From the NCBI GenBank assembly GCA_964523405.1, contig CAZGAQ010000030.1, positions 1 to 64,000 on the forward strand: a stretch of DNA of 64,000 nt. Reading direction: 5' to 3'. The notes beneath the pieces were generated by a model. It was not told the DNA's origin. It did not search any database and saw only the letters and a program-made list of their open reading frames with translations. Source of the DNA: CAZGAQ01 sp964523405. GTDB taxonomy: Bacteria > Planctomycetota > Phycisphaerae > UBA1845 > Fen-1342. Each line of letters opens with the position of its first letter. Position 1 is the first letter of the stretch. Made by a program: the position numbers and the translations under genes. Below, in pieces: positions 17,268 through 26,404 of this stretch.

Positions 17268-19339
17268 GGAGCAACCTCGCGCTGGAGCGCGGCGGCGTCC
17301 AGCAGGTCCACATCACCGTCCGCGTCCGCATCCAGGCAGTGGCAGCCGCTCGCCAGCGCGCCGCCCGCACCGGCCCAGCACGCGTCCAGCGCCGCCAGGT
17401 CGCCGGCGTCCACGGCGCCGCTGCCATCCAGGTCGCCCAGCCCCGGTGCGACGCTGCAGACGACGGTCAGGGTACTGACGGCGGGCAGCGTCACGGTCAG
17501 GCTGTGGCTGGCTTCGAAGGCAACCGTGCGCGGCTGGGCCTGTCCGACGTCGGGTTCACCAATGGCTGGATCGCCGGCGTACGTCTGGACAAAGGCAGTC
17601 GCGCGCAGGACTTCGGCACAGGTCACACCGGTGAGCTGCACGGTGGCATTCTGGGCACTGGCGGTTTCGTTGGCCAGACCGATGACGAGCCGGTTTCCGA
17701 GCAGGTACGCGCCGGTGTACACGTTCGGATTGCTGCCCTGGGCATTCAGGACCCGCGCGCCGACCGGGATTTCCGGGTAGAGCGTCTGCAGGGCGCCGTA
17801 GACGGGCTTCGGCTGGCCCCACAGGTCGAGCAGGCCCCAGGCCTTGCCCACCTGCTGCACGGCCGAGGGAAAATCCAGGAGCTGCCAGATGAAGGGGGCG
17901 TTCGCTCCGTTGTTCAGCAGCCCGAGCGTGTTGCCGTAGACGCGCACCGCGAAAGGCATCGTATTGGTGACGCTGTAGTACGGAAAGACGTCGTTGGCGT
18001 CCCAGCCACCGTACGCATCCGCATTCGGGTACGTCACGCCGAAGTAGGTCCGCTGTGAGGTCGCGTACTCTGTGACGAACTGCGCCAGGTTGGGGTTGCG
18101 GGCTGTGGCGGCCGCGCCGTAACTCGGCCAGGCGTACTGAATGCAGGCCGGCCCGCAGGAGTCGTAGGTGCCCCAGGCATGCGCGGACCAGACGTCGTGC
18201 GCGGCCACTGCGTCGGCGTCGAGCGCGTTGAGGTAGTTGGTCGCGTTGTTGAGATTGGAGGTCCCGGGGCCGACGATCCCGACGCCGCGCAGGTCGGGCG
18301 TGCCGCCGCTCCCATCGTACGCATCGAGCGCCGTCCGCACCTGCTTGACGAGCGTGTTGTACTGCGTCGCCGTAATGCCAGTGCTCCACTGCCCGTTGCT
18401 GTCGGGCTCGTTCATCAGTTCGATGTATTCGATCGGGATGTTGTGCAGATAGAGGTCGCTGACCTGGGTCGCCCACCACTGCGCGAACGCGCTGAGCTGG
18501 CTGTCGAGCAAGCGATTCTGCGCATCCATGAACTGACTCGGGGCGCGCCAGATCATGTAAATCCACTTGATCCCCAGGGCATTCGTACTGACCCGGGTCG
18601 CCTGCATCTGCGCCCACGACGCGCTCTCCCGTTCCAGCCGGATGTAGCGGATGTGCAGCGCGGCCAGCGCGTCGTATTGCTGGCTCGGGTTGTAGTAATA
18701 GCCCCACAGCTGCGCCCCGAAGCCCGCGAACGTCGCGCCCCGGTCGGCCAGGTCGTACGCGATCGGCTCGGCCACGACGCGTTCCAGCACGGCGTCGTCC
18801 CAGAAGCCCGCGCCGCTGTCCGAAGCGTTGTTCTGCATGAAGACGAGGACGATACCGGCTGTTGCCGTGCCCGTGGGCGCGGTGGCCTGCGGGCCGGCCA
18901 CGAGCCGCCACACGTTCTTGGTCGTGCTCGGGCCACCGACCTGGAGCGACTGCGAAGCCAGCAGCGTGCCGGCGGCGTTCTTGAACTCCAGCTTGATCCA
19001 CAGCGAGCAGCCGCTGGTGAGGGGATACGCCGCGTGATGGTAAATCCACGCCTGCGTGCGGAAGGTCTCGCCGGCGGCAGCCGGCACGAACTGGTAGACG
19101 CCGCCCGCGTGATACGCGTCATTGTAGACGCCGGAACCCATCAGGACGCGGTCGCCGCCGTGCGGCGCGAGGCTCACGCTGCTGCCCGTCACGCTCTGCA
19201 TGTGCCCCCACCCGCCGTAGCCGGTCGGCCAGCCGCCGCTCTGTGATTCGAAGCCCGGGTTCGCCAGCAGATTGGCGGCATGTGTCGGGGCGGTGGTCAG
19301 CGCGATGGCCAGGAGCAGGAGGGGAACACAGCGGCTCAT
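17264..19339 (-). CDS. Secreted clan GH-A glycoside hydrolase with N-terminal carbohydrate-binding and C-terminal dockerin-like domains
   Basis: A 691-residue exported enzyme. Signal peptide to about residue 21. A carbohydrate-binding-like beta sandwich (ANLLANPGFESQSGGWPTG, CBM4/9-like style) runs to about 190. The TIM barrel covers about 200-520, with acid/base Glu311 in IELMNEPDS and nucleophile Glu424 in FVTEYATSQ. This is the clan GH-A layout; a GH30/GH39- or GH5-like family is likely, but the exact one cannot be fixed by eye. A small beta domain follows, then two calcium loops DLDGSGAVDAGDLAALDAC and DADADGDVDLLDAAALQ, a dockerin-type tail. It overlaps the CE2 gene by 4 bases. Confidence 0.85.
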   Translation of the reverse strand: MSRCVPLLLLAIALTTAPTHAANLLANPGFESQSGGWPTGYGGWGHMQSVTGSSVSLAPHGGDRVLMGSGVYNDAYHAGGVYQFVPAAAGETFRTQAWIYHHAAYPLTSGCSLWIKLEFKNAAGTLLASQSLQVGGPSTTKNVWRLVAGPQATAPTGTATAGIVLVFMQNNASDSGAGFWDDAVLERVVAEPIAYDLADRGATFAGFGAQLWGYYYNPSQQYDALAALHIRYIRLERESASWAQMQATRVSTNALGIKWIYMIWRAPSQFMDAQNRLLDSQLSAFAQWWATQVSDLYLHNIPIEYIELMNEPDSNGQWSTGITATQYNTLVKQVRTALDAYDGSGGTPDLRGVGIVGPGTSNLNNATNYLNALDADAVAAHDVWSAHAWGTYDSCGPACIQYAWPSYGAAATARNPNLAQFVTEYATSQRTYFGVTYPNADAYGGWDANDVFPYYSVTNTMPFAVRVYGNTLGLLNNGANAPFIWQLLDFPSAVQQVGKAWGLLDLWGQPKPVYGALQTLYPEIPVGARVLNAQGSNPNVYTGAYLLGNRLVIGLANETASAQNATVQLTGVTCAEVLRATAFVQTYAGDPAIGEPDVGQAQPRTVAFEASHSLTVTLPAVSTLTVVCSVAPGLGDLDGSGAVDAGDLAALDACWAGAGGALASGCHCLDADADGDVDLLDAAALQREVAP

Positions 19340-19466
19340 GGCCGGTACTCCACAAAGGTCGGAAGAAAACGGGGGGCCGCGTCTCGGGCGCGCGACCCCG
19401 CATCAGCCGGCGAGCACGCGGCGGAGGACCCGCGTGCCCGCATGCATCAGGCACAAACCCGTGCGG

Positions 19467-22400
19467 CTACTGCGGCCCGCCAAAGAACAGCAGGTATGCC
19501 CGCACGTCCATAAAGTCCACATCGCCGTCGCCGTCCGCGTCATACACGTTGCACGGCGCGCCGGCGGTCACGCCGGACCCGGTGTAGCAGCGCTGCACGG
19601 CCGCAAGGTCGATGAGGTCGATGTCGGTATCGGCATCGCTCGACTGGGGGATCGGCGCGAAGGAGACATTGTCGACGGTCAGGGTACCGCCGCTACCCCA
19701 GGTCGCGCTGCCCTTCTCCATGCTGACGGCCACCGCAAGCGAATCCGGCTGGCCACTGTCATTGAGGAAGCCCGGTGTCGGACCGATGCAGTTCTCAAAC
19801 GTCTCGAGGCGCACGGTCTGCCAGCCATTGGTCGGATGGTTGTACTCGATCTTCACGTTGTCGAACCACACGGTCGCGTTCGGGTCTTCCGTCTGCGTGT
19901 GCGTGTAGACGATGATCGTGAAGTTGTAGCGGCCGCGCTCCTGATTGAACGGCGTCCCGACGGCGGTGGCCGTGTCGAGCGTGCCGCCGACCAGGTGCCA
20001 CTGGTTGTCGGCATTGCACGTGAACTCGAGGTTATGGCTCGAGCCGTCCTCGGCGCGCAGGACGATCGGACCGGTGGTCGCACCCCAGGTGGCCTTCAGG
20101 TCGGCCGTGAAGCGCACGCGGCTCAGATCGGTCAGACTGATGGGCACGTCGCGCCAGACGGCGCCGGCCCAGAACCAGTTTGTCGAGATGCCGGTCACGT
20201 CCAGGCGGCCGCCTTTGGTGTCGTTCGTCCCGCAGCCGGCGCAGCCCTGCACGCTCACGGGGCCGAGGGCTCCGGATGAGGTGCCGTAGAAGGCACCTTC
20301 GCCCGTGATGCCGCGGTCCCAGTCGTAGACGACCGGCACTGCCAGCACCCCGCCAACCGGCGGGAACGTCGTGCCCGCGTCACCCAGTGCGCCGCCCAGA
20401 CGCTGGAACGTGCCGTCGGCCACACCGTTGAACCACATCCGCCCGACTTCCTGCCGATAGGGCTGCGGCGCAGGGGTGATGTACAGATTGTCCACCGTCA
20501 CCTTGCCGCCCCAGTTCCAATCGGTCTCGGTGCCCTTCATGTAAATCGCGACGGTGAACGGCCCGTTGGTCGGGTCGAACACGCCGTCGCCGCTGCCCTG
20601 CTTGCCGAGCACGTTCGTGGTCGACAGCGGGCCGCCCACGTTCTGCCAACTGCCGTTGGCGAGCACCTCGAAGCCGATGTAGTCCTGGGCCGCGTCGAGG
20701 ATCCGGAGCTGGTAGCGCCCGGCCTGTTCGAGCAGACCCGAGTTCCACTCGCCCTTCATGGTCGCAGTGAGGGTGACGTTGGCGAGGTTGGTCGACGCCA
20801 GCATCTGGTAGCCGAAGTTCGCCTGGACCCACCAGTTGGAGGTCGAGTCGTTGATGGCGATTTCGTGCCCCTCTATGACGGCGGCGCCGCCCGGGTTGCC
20901 ACCCGTGGTCACGCCACGCGCCCACATGCCGCCGTTGGGGCTCGTCACCACCACATTGGAACTGCCCGCGACGGCCGTCTCATTGCGCAGCCCGTTGTCC
21001 CAGTCGCCCGACTGGCCCGAACTGCCGCCCGGGTTGACGAGCTGTGTCGTCACCCCCGTCCCGGTCACCGCGGAGAAGCTCTCGTTCAGCGAGGGCACGT
21101 TGCGGTAGGCTTCGGCGCGCACCTGGTAGTTGCCGCCGGGTACCGTGCCCTTCAGGTCGGCCCACAGCGCCAGCTTACGCGGATCGCCGACCGCGGGCGG
21201 CAGCACGTTGTTCCAGAACATCACGTTGGACCAGTTGCTGCCGTACGTAAACGAGTTGGTGAATAGAATGTCGTCAATCTGAATCGTGCCGCCCGTGCCC
21301 CAGCTCCCGTCGTAGCCGAGGATCACCTTGAGGGTGGGCGAGCTGGGGTTGAACACGCCCGTCGCCGGCGCCGAGTTGGCGTCCATTTCGATCGCGGTCG
21401 CCAGATTGCCGCCCACGGTCACCCACTCGCCGCTCGCCACACCGACCGACGGGAAGACCAGCCGGTTGCGGCGCGAGTCTTCAATCCGCAGGTTGTACGT
21501 GCCGTAGTGCTCCCCGGCAGCCTCGTTCACGATCCCGCGAATCTTGGCCGTCAGACTGTACGCGCTGTAGTCGAACTGCGGCGCACCGCTGGTCGCATGA
21601 AACGTCACGTCGTCGAAGTACACGGAGCCGCCGCCGGTGCCGGTGACCTTCAGCGTCGCCCGGGCATTGAACGTGCCCGCCGGCGCGACCATCTGGATCG
21701 GCGTATTGAGAATCCACTGCTCCTGCGGCGTCTCGGGCGTCATGATGGTCGCCGTCGTGTCCGCCAGCAGCGTGCCGTTGGCATCGTAGAAGCCCATGAT
21801 CATGTCGAGGTGCTTGGCGCCGTACAGCGGCTCGGCCGCGCGGTGCCACGAATAACAGGTCAGTTCCCAGGTCTGCCCCGGCGTGGCCATCACGTCCTGA
21901 TAGACCGAGGACTCGCCCCACGTCTTGATGATGTAGGGTTCCGACACCGGCGTCATCGTGTAGCCGTACGTCTGCGGGTGCATGATGACGACCGAGCAAT
22001 AGCCGGTCGTGCAGTTGCCGGTCCACTGCCAGCCGGTCGGTGGTGGCCACCAGTGGTTCCAGTCGAACCCGGCGTTCTGCAGCACGCCGCCGCCGCCGGG
22101 GAAACCGGAGGCCAGCGCGAACGCCAGACCGCCGTACCAGGGTCCCGTCACACCTTGCACCGTTATCTGCCCGGCATGGTCGGTGTAGCCGCCACCCAGC
22201 GCCGCCTGGGCGGACACCGTTCCATTGAGCGTCCCGCCGCCGTACGTCGCGAAGAAGGCGTTCTCAATGGTGACGCCCGTGTCCCAGCTCGGCGTGTTGG
22301 CGGACTGATTGGGGGTACTGCCGTCGCCGGTCAAGAAGACGCCGCCGCCGAGGCCCGTCGCTTCCGCGAACGTCTCATTCAGCAGGTTGTGGCTGACGTT

Positions 22401-22676
22401 GGCGACCGTGATCTCCCCGGCGCCGGTGCCATTCACACCGCCGCTGGGGTTGCCGTGCACCGCCATCGTCGCCCGGGCGTAGCGCAACGTGGATCCAAAG
22501 ATGTTCTCCCCCAGCAGGCCAGTGTCCCACTCCGCCAGGCCACCGGAGCCGGCGCCGTCCAGGAATACCCCTCCACCGGTACCGGTGACGCGGTTGAAGT
22601 CCTCGTTGAAAACCTGCGCCGGCGCCATCAGCCCGCAGGCCAGCGCCACCACCACGGCGGCTAGCGTCTTTCCCAT
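19467..22676 (-). CDS. Large secreted modular protein with repeated beta-sandwich units and dockerin-like tail
   Basis: A 1069-residue exported protein, no recognisable catalytic domain. Signal peptide MGKTLAAVVVALACGLMAPAQ. A motif of the form F(N/S)-x-(V/A)TG-GG then WDxG-x-x-x-E-x-x-F recurs near residues 22, 98, 548 and 755, each opening a stretch of carbohydrate-binding-like beta sandwich with phrases such as GTIQIDDILF, GKVTVDNLYI and ATVWFDNVKI (typical CBM edge strands). The tail has two calcium loops, DADTDIDLIDLAAVQ and DADGDGDVDFMDVRAYL. It probably binds polysaccharide on the cell surface, much as SusD-like or CBM proteins do in other loci. Start ATG 22676 begins the signal peptide. 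Confidence 0.78.
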   Translation of the reverse strand: MGKTLAAVVVALACGLMAPAQVFNEDFNRVTGTGGGVFLDGAGSGGLAEWDTGLLGENIFGSTLRYARATMAVHGNPSGGVNGTGAGEITVANVSHNLLNETFAEATGLGGGVFLTGDGSTPNQSANTPSWDTGVTIENAFFATYGGGTLNGTVSAQAALGGGYTDHAGQITVQGVTGPWYGGLAFALASGFPGGGGVLQNAGFDWNHWWPPPTGWQWTGNCTTGYCSVVIMHPQTYGYTMTPVSEPYIIKTWGESSVYQDVMATPGQTWELTCYSWHRAAEPLYGAKHLDMIMGFYDANGTLLADTTATIMTPETPQEQWILNTPIQMVAPAGTFNARATLKVTGTGGGSVYFDDVTFHATSGAPQFDYSAYSLTAKIRGIVNEAAGEHYGTYNLRIEDSRRNRLVFPSVGVASGEWVTVGGNLATAIEMDANSAPATGVFNPSSPTLKVILGYDGSWGTGGTIQIDDILFTNSFTYGSNWSNVMFWNNVLPPAVGDPRKLALWADLKGTVPGGNYQVRAEAYRNVPSLNESFSAVTGTGVTTQLVNPGGSSGQSGDWDNGLRNETAVAGSSNVVVTSPNGGMWARGVTTGGNPGGAAVIEGHEIAINDSTSNWWVQANFGYQMLASTNLANVTLTATMKGEWNSGLLEQAGRYQLRILDAAQDYIGFEVLANGSWQNVGGPLSTTNVLGKQGSGDGVFDPTNGPFTVAIYMKGTETDWNWGGKVTVDNLYITPAPQPYRQEVGRMWFNGVADGTFQRLGGALGDAGTTFPPVGGVLAVPVVYDWDRGITGEGAFYGTSSGALGPVSVQGCAGCGTNDTKGGRLDVTGISTNWFWAGAVWRDVPISLTDLSRVRFTADLKATWGATTGPIVLRAEDGSSHNLEFTCNADNQWHLVGGTLDTATAVGTPFNQERGRYNFTIIVYTHTQTEDPNATVWFDNVKIEYNHPTNGWQTVRLETFENCIGPTPGFLNDSGQPDSLAVAVSMEKGSATWGSGGTLTVDNVSFAPIPQSSDADTDIDLIDLAAVQRCYTGSGVTAGAPCNVYDADGDGDVDFMDVRAYLLFFGGPQ

Positions 22677-22808
22677 AGCTCGGCTCCTCTCAGACCATCG
22701 ACCTGGCGGCACGCCGGCCGCGAGTCACGAGCGCCGCGGTCGGTCAACCCGACACGCGCGAGCGCTCGCGGCTCGGACCGGGCGCCAACGATTCACGATC
22801 CGCGTGCC

Positions 22809-23480
22809 TTAGCGGCCGCGCCGCAGGCACAGCCCCAGCGCCAGCAGCACGAAAGCGCTGGGCTCGGGCGTCAGTTGTGCGTTGTCATACTGGAACCAGT
22901 GCGTGGTGGCGTTGGGCGCCGGGTTGCCCCAGTGCTGCATGCCCAGGACCGCGCGCACGGCGACGGTCCCGGCGGGGGCGATGCGCGACATCGTCCGCTG
23001 CTGCCACGTGTACCAGTAGTAGAAGTTGTACGTCTGCGTGCCGTTGTTCAGCATGTTGCCGCCGGCATCGTAGAACTCCAGCTTCATCCAGGCGCGGTCG
23101 CCCGGAGGCCCGCTGGGGTGATCGGCCGGCGTCCAGAAGCCGGCGTAGCGGATGTGCGCCTTGAGCGTGTAGGCCACGCCGGGGAACGCCTCCACGGTCT
23201 GGTGGACAGCGGCATAGCCCTTGCCCGTGACGCCCATTTCCTGAGACGCCGAACCCTGGAACACCTGGTTCGGATCCGTCTGGATCGATAGCCACGAGCT
23301 ACTGCCCGTGTTGGGCTCAATGTACTGCGCACCCACCCAACCGTCCGCGATTCCGTCGGCGTTCGTGTCCTCCTCCATGCCGGGGTTGCTCAGCAGATTC
23401 GCCGAGGCCACCGGCATCAGCAACAGGCCCAGGATTCCCAGGGCCAACACCATTCCTCGCGTTCTCTCGATCCCTCGCAT
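22809..23480 (-). CDS. PEP-CTERM protein with carbohydrate-binding-like domain
   Basis: A 223-residue secreted protein: signal peptide MRGIERTRGMVLALGILGLLLMPVASA, one beta-sandwich domain starting NLLSNPGMEEDTNADGIADGW (the NxLxNPGFE style of CBM-type modules), a TPADHPSG loop, and a C-terminal PEPSAFVLLALGLCLRRGR sorting signal. ATG 23480 is preceded by AGGAGG at ideal spacing, which decides it over an in-frame start 9 codons upstream. It sits between the pseudopilin and the large modular protein, all in the same direction, so it is likely a surface-exposed sugar-binding partner in the locus. Confidence 0.85.
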   Translation of the reverse strand: MRGIERTRGMVLALGILGLLLMPVASANLLSNPGMEEDTNADGIADGWVGAQYIEPNTGSSSWLSIQTDPNQVFQGSASQEMGVTGKGYAAVHQTVEAFPGVAYTLKAHIRYAGFWTPADHPSGPPGDRAWMKLEFYDAGGNMLNNGTQTYNFYYWYTWQQRTMSRIAPAGTVAVRAVLGMQHWGNPAPNATTHWFQYDNAQLTPEPSAFVLLALGLCLRRGR

Positions 23481-23641
23481 AGTGCCTCCTCTCGCACGTT
23501 TCCGCACGCCTGCGGCGAGCGCCGCATTCAGCGTGCCTCGGATGATTCCGAGCAGGTTAATGTGACGCGCATCTCCTCCTTCTGAGGTGCGCTACCAGAT
23601 ACGTCCGCCATCCTTCTCCGGCCGCCGGCGGCAGCGGCCTG

Positions 23642-24721
23642 TCAATGCGCGTCGCAGTCGCTGTAGGGCGACACGCGCACGCGCGGGCTATATTCCTTGG
23701 GCAGTTTGGGCGCCGTGGCGGTCGCATTCGACCACTTCACCGGCTTGGCGCGGTCACCGTGGGCGTCGGCATAGAGCACATTCACGGAGCCGTTCGGGTG
23801 GCGGTTCGTCGGCACACGCCCCCCCATGTACTGCACCGCATCGCCCAGGTACGGCCCCTGCGCATTCCAGGTGTTGATCAGGTTCGCGTTGTCCTTCAGG
23901 TTCTGTCCCTCATCGTTGCTCGGCCCCGCGTCCACCAGCAGCGCCACGGTCGCCGGCTGGTAGATCAGGTCCATGCGCCCGCGCAGCCGCTCGCCGTTCC
24001 GGAAGCACGGGCTGCTGGGGCCGTAGGTGTAGCCACCCTGACAAGTCGTGCAGCCACTGCTGCTCGTGCCACCGCGCACGGCCCGCCAGCACGCGTAGAA
24101 CTGCACGTTGATGCCGTCCTCAATGCCGGCGATGTCCTCGTTGAGGCCGTAGCTCAGCTTGCCCCAGTGCGATACGGCCGCGCCCGCCGGCCCCGACGTG
24201 TCGCCGGGGTCCTTGAGTCCGTTGCCGCGCGGGAAGTAGCCCGTGCCGAGCTGAACCCGATCCGCCGGGCAGACCGCGACCGGGAACTGCGTGCTCATCT
24301 GATCGCGCTTGCCGCGCGCCGCCGCGACTTCGGCACGCACGCCCCAATCGCGATTGTTGCGGAAAATGCCGCCCGACGCCCGCGCCAGGGCCACCGGCCA
24401 GGCCAGCAGCTCGCCGCCGTCACCGTACATGAACTTCGTGCGGGCCGGATCGCACACGTCCAGCCCGTTCTCCGACGAGGAGATCTGGAAGAGGCCGTTG
24501 CGCTCCAACCCGAACGTCTGCGTCATCTGCCCCAGGCTGCGCACGTTCGAGAGGCAGGCCGTCGATTTCGCCTGGGCCCGCGCCCCGTTGAGCGACGGCA
24601 GCAGGATGCTCAGCAGCAAAGCGATAATGGCGACGACCACCAGCAGTTCAATCAGGGTGAAGGCCGCGGGGGTCGGGCGGCGTGGATTTACAGATCGATA
24701 TGCCGGAAACTCAGGTAGCAT
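23642..24721 (-). CDS. Pseudopilin with prepilin N-terminus and H-X9-DG-type C-terminus
   Basis: A 359-residue protein. The prepilin signal sits at PTPAA/FTLIELLVVVAIIALLLSILLPSL, with Ala rather than Gly at -1. Cys-rich middle (CTTCQGG, CPADRVQLG). The end, RHPNGSVNVLYADAHGDRAKP, is the processing-associated H-X9-DG motif typical of the large planctomycete, verrucomicrobial and lentisphaeral pseudopilin families (related to DUF1559). Such proteins are made in huge numbers in these phyla and often lie next to sugar-degrading genes; their function is not settled. Lies 28 bases from the LacI regulator gene, probably in the same transcript. Confidence 0.9.
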   Translation of the reverse strand: MLPEFPAYRSVNPRRPTPAAFTLIELLVVVAIIALLLSILLPSLNGARAQAKSTACLSNVRSLGQMTQTFGLERNGLFQISSSENGLDVCDPARTKFMYGDGGELLAWPVALARASGGIFRNNRDWGVRAEVAAARGKRDQMSTQFPVAVCPADRVQLGTGYFPRGNGLKDPGDTSGPAGAAVSHWGKLSYGLNEDIAGIEDGINVQFYACWRAVRGGTSSSGCTTCQGGYTYGPSSPCFRNGERLRGRMDLIYQPATVALLVDAGPSNDEGQNLKDNANLINTWNAQGPYLGDAVQYMGGRVPTNRHPNGSVNVLYADAHGDRAKPVKWSNATATAPKLPKEYSPRVRVSPYSDCDAH

Positions 24722-24748
24722 TGCCGTGTACTCCGCTGCACAGCCAGG

Positions 24749-25831
24749 TTATTGACCGTTTCCATTCCCATCGCGTCCCGCGTGGCCCGCGGGGGGACGT
24801 TCGCCGCCGCCCACCCCGGGCTGATCACTCGCCCCGGGCGGTACGCCGGTAGATTCGTTGATCTCGAAGAAGCCCGGCAGCGTCACCTGCAAGGGCGCGG
24901 GCGCCTGCCCAGCCAGAATCTGTGCCATGCTCTGCCCCGCCTTGCTCCCCAGCTCGAACGCGTTCTGGCAGACGGCCGTCAGGGTCGGATGCACGGTGTG
25001 ACGCAGGTCCGTGTCATCGACGCCCATGATGGACAGATCCTGCGGCACGCGGACCCCCAGCGAGTGCGCGGCCTTCAGGCCACCGATCGCCAGCAGCCAG
25101 TCCGCAAAATAGAACGCCGTCGGCCGGTTCCGCATCCGCATCGCCATCTTCAGCACGGTGGCGCCGCCGGCGATGTCCGCCGGGTGCCGGAAAACCAGTT
25201 CCTCGTCCAGCGGCAAGCCGTGCTTCGCGAGCGCCTCGGCGTAGCCCTGATAGCGGTCGACGTGGTCGCGGTCGGGCACGCTGTGTGTCGCAAAGCCGAT
25301 CCGGCTGTGTCCCAGCGAAATCAGGTACTCCGTCGCGCGCGCACTGGCTGTCTGCGAATCGCAGTCGATGTAGTTGACCCGCTGCTCTTCCTCAAAGCGC
25401 TCGCTGAGCACGATGTGCGGGAAGCCCAGGTCGCTGATTGCGGTGCAGACATCCCGCGATTCGGACATGGTCCGCAGGATCACGCCCTGCACCCCGTGCG
25501 ACACGATGACCCGCGCGTATTCCTCAGCGCTTTGCCGGTGCCGCTTCGGGTTCAGAATAACCAGGTCGTAGCCATCGCTCCCCAGGCTGCGGGCCAGTCC
25601 TTCAAGCACGGCCGCATCGAACGGGTGCGATAGCGTCTGTTCGCCGACGTAAACAAACCCCACGAGCGTCGAGGTGCGGGCTGGCGTCATGCGGAGATAC
25701 CCCGTGCTGCTGGCCACGGCCAACACCCGCCTGCGTGTATCCGGGCTGATACCGGGATCGTTATGGAGGGCACGTGACACGGTCGCGATCGATACGCCCG
25801 CACGTTCAGCGATGGAGCGAACTGAGGCCAT
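24749..25831 (-). CDS. LacI-family transcription regulator of the polysaccharide locus
   Basis: A 360-residue regulator. HTH at the start (MASVRSIAERAGVSIATVSRALHN), hinge helix region RRRVLAVASSTGY, then a periplasmic-binding-protein-like effector domain (VGFVYVGEQTLSHPF, DGYDLVILNP, GVQGVILRT, SLGHSRIGFAT, IMGVDDTDLRHTVHPTLTAV). A Gly-rich tail follows residue 330. ATG 25831 has AAGGAG upstream and begins directly with the HTH; a GTG 7 codons earlier is less likely. Being first in a same-strand run of nine genes, it likely controls the locus in answer to a sugar. Candidate operators lie upstream. Confidence 0.93.
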   Translation of the reverse strand: MASVRSIAERAGVSIATVSRALHNDPGISPDTRRRVLAVASSTGYLRMTPARTSTLVGFVYVGEQTLSHPFDAAVLEGLARSLGSDGYDLVILNPKRHRQSAEEYARVIVSHGVQGVILRTMSESRDVCTAISDLGFPHIVLSERFEEEQRVNYIDCDSQTASARATEYLISLGHSRIGFATHSVPDRDHVDRYQGYAEALAKHGLPLDEELVFRHPADIAGGATVLKMAMRMRNRPTAFYFADWLLAIGGLKAAHSLGVRVPQDLSIMGVDDTDLRHTVHPTLTAVCQNAFELGSKAGQSMAQILAGQAPAPLQVTLPGFFEINESTGVPPGASDQPGVGGGERPPAGHAGRDGNGNGQ

Positions 25832-25904
25832 CGGCGGCCCTTCTCCTTTCACGCGTCACCTGCAAGAGACTTGTCGGAACGACTAGGTGAACGCGATCCG
25901 TAAC

Positions 25905-25926
25905 TGATACGAAGCGAATGGTATCA
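25905..25926. promoter_or_regulatory. Inverted repeat TGATAC-N10-GTATCA, candidate operator
   Basis: Perfect 6-bp arms 10 bases apart, 74 bases upstream of the lacI-type start codon. Spacing is larger than the classical LacI operator, so another regulator is possible. Confidence 0.35.
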
Positions 25927-26061
25927 TGTCCGTCTCACGGCTGCAAGCGCGTTCCATTCTCCACTTTCGGTTTCAGCGCAAAAACAACATAAGTCCATAA
26001 CCACACCAACATTCCGCAAGTGTCGTTTTTTCGTCTTGGAACAGGAACAAAACCGGAACAT

Positions 26062-26071
26062 GTTACGTAAC
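26062..26071. promoter_or_regulatory. Palindrome GTTACGTAAC, candidate LacI-family operator core
   Basis: A perfect 10-bp palindrome with a central CG, as LacI-family operators usually have. A half match, GTTACGTGGC, lies at 26176-26185. Confidence 0.35.
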
Positions 26072-26404
26072 GCGCCGTGAGCATCCCGGGTAAATTCCCG
26101 CGCCACAGCGACTGCTCTTCCGACTCCCACCGCCAGGTCGCCAGCATGAAAGTCTAAAGTGAAATCCAGCAATACGTTACGTGGCGTGCACACGGCGTGC
26201 GCAGCGCTCGTCCCCGGCGTGGTTTCCTGCTAAGTGCGTAACAACGTGACGATACGCACTGCCGCGCCCCCGGCGCGTCTCTCCGCCATCCGACCTTGAG
26301 GGTGGCGTCGGGGCACCATCTCGGGTGCACGCCCTGGACACCACCCGATGCGCGCCGCCGGCCGCAGTTCCCCAGTCGTACGGGCGCCCCACCGAGCCCT
26401 GGCC

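Larger units (their letters stand above)
25832..26404 (-). promoter_or_regulatory. Regulatory region upstream of the polysaccharide locus
   Basis: About 570 bases with no credible gene and visibly lower GC than its surroundings. The hexamer CGTAAC or its complement GTTACG occurs five times (25899, 26062, 26066, 26176, 26237 starts), including one 10-bp palindrome. A short Cys-rich open frame at 25924-26193 on the minus strand looks like chance. This region should hold the promoter of the LacI-led operon. Confidence 0.5.

Noticed and set aside
25924..26193. 89-residue Cys-rich open frame upstream of the LacI gene
   Set aside because: No ribosome site or domain, and the region looks like a promoter region with repeated boxes.
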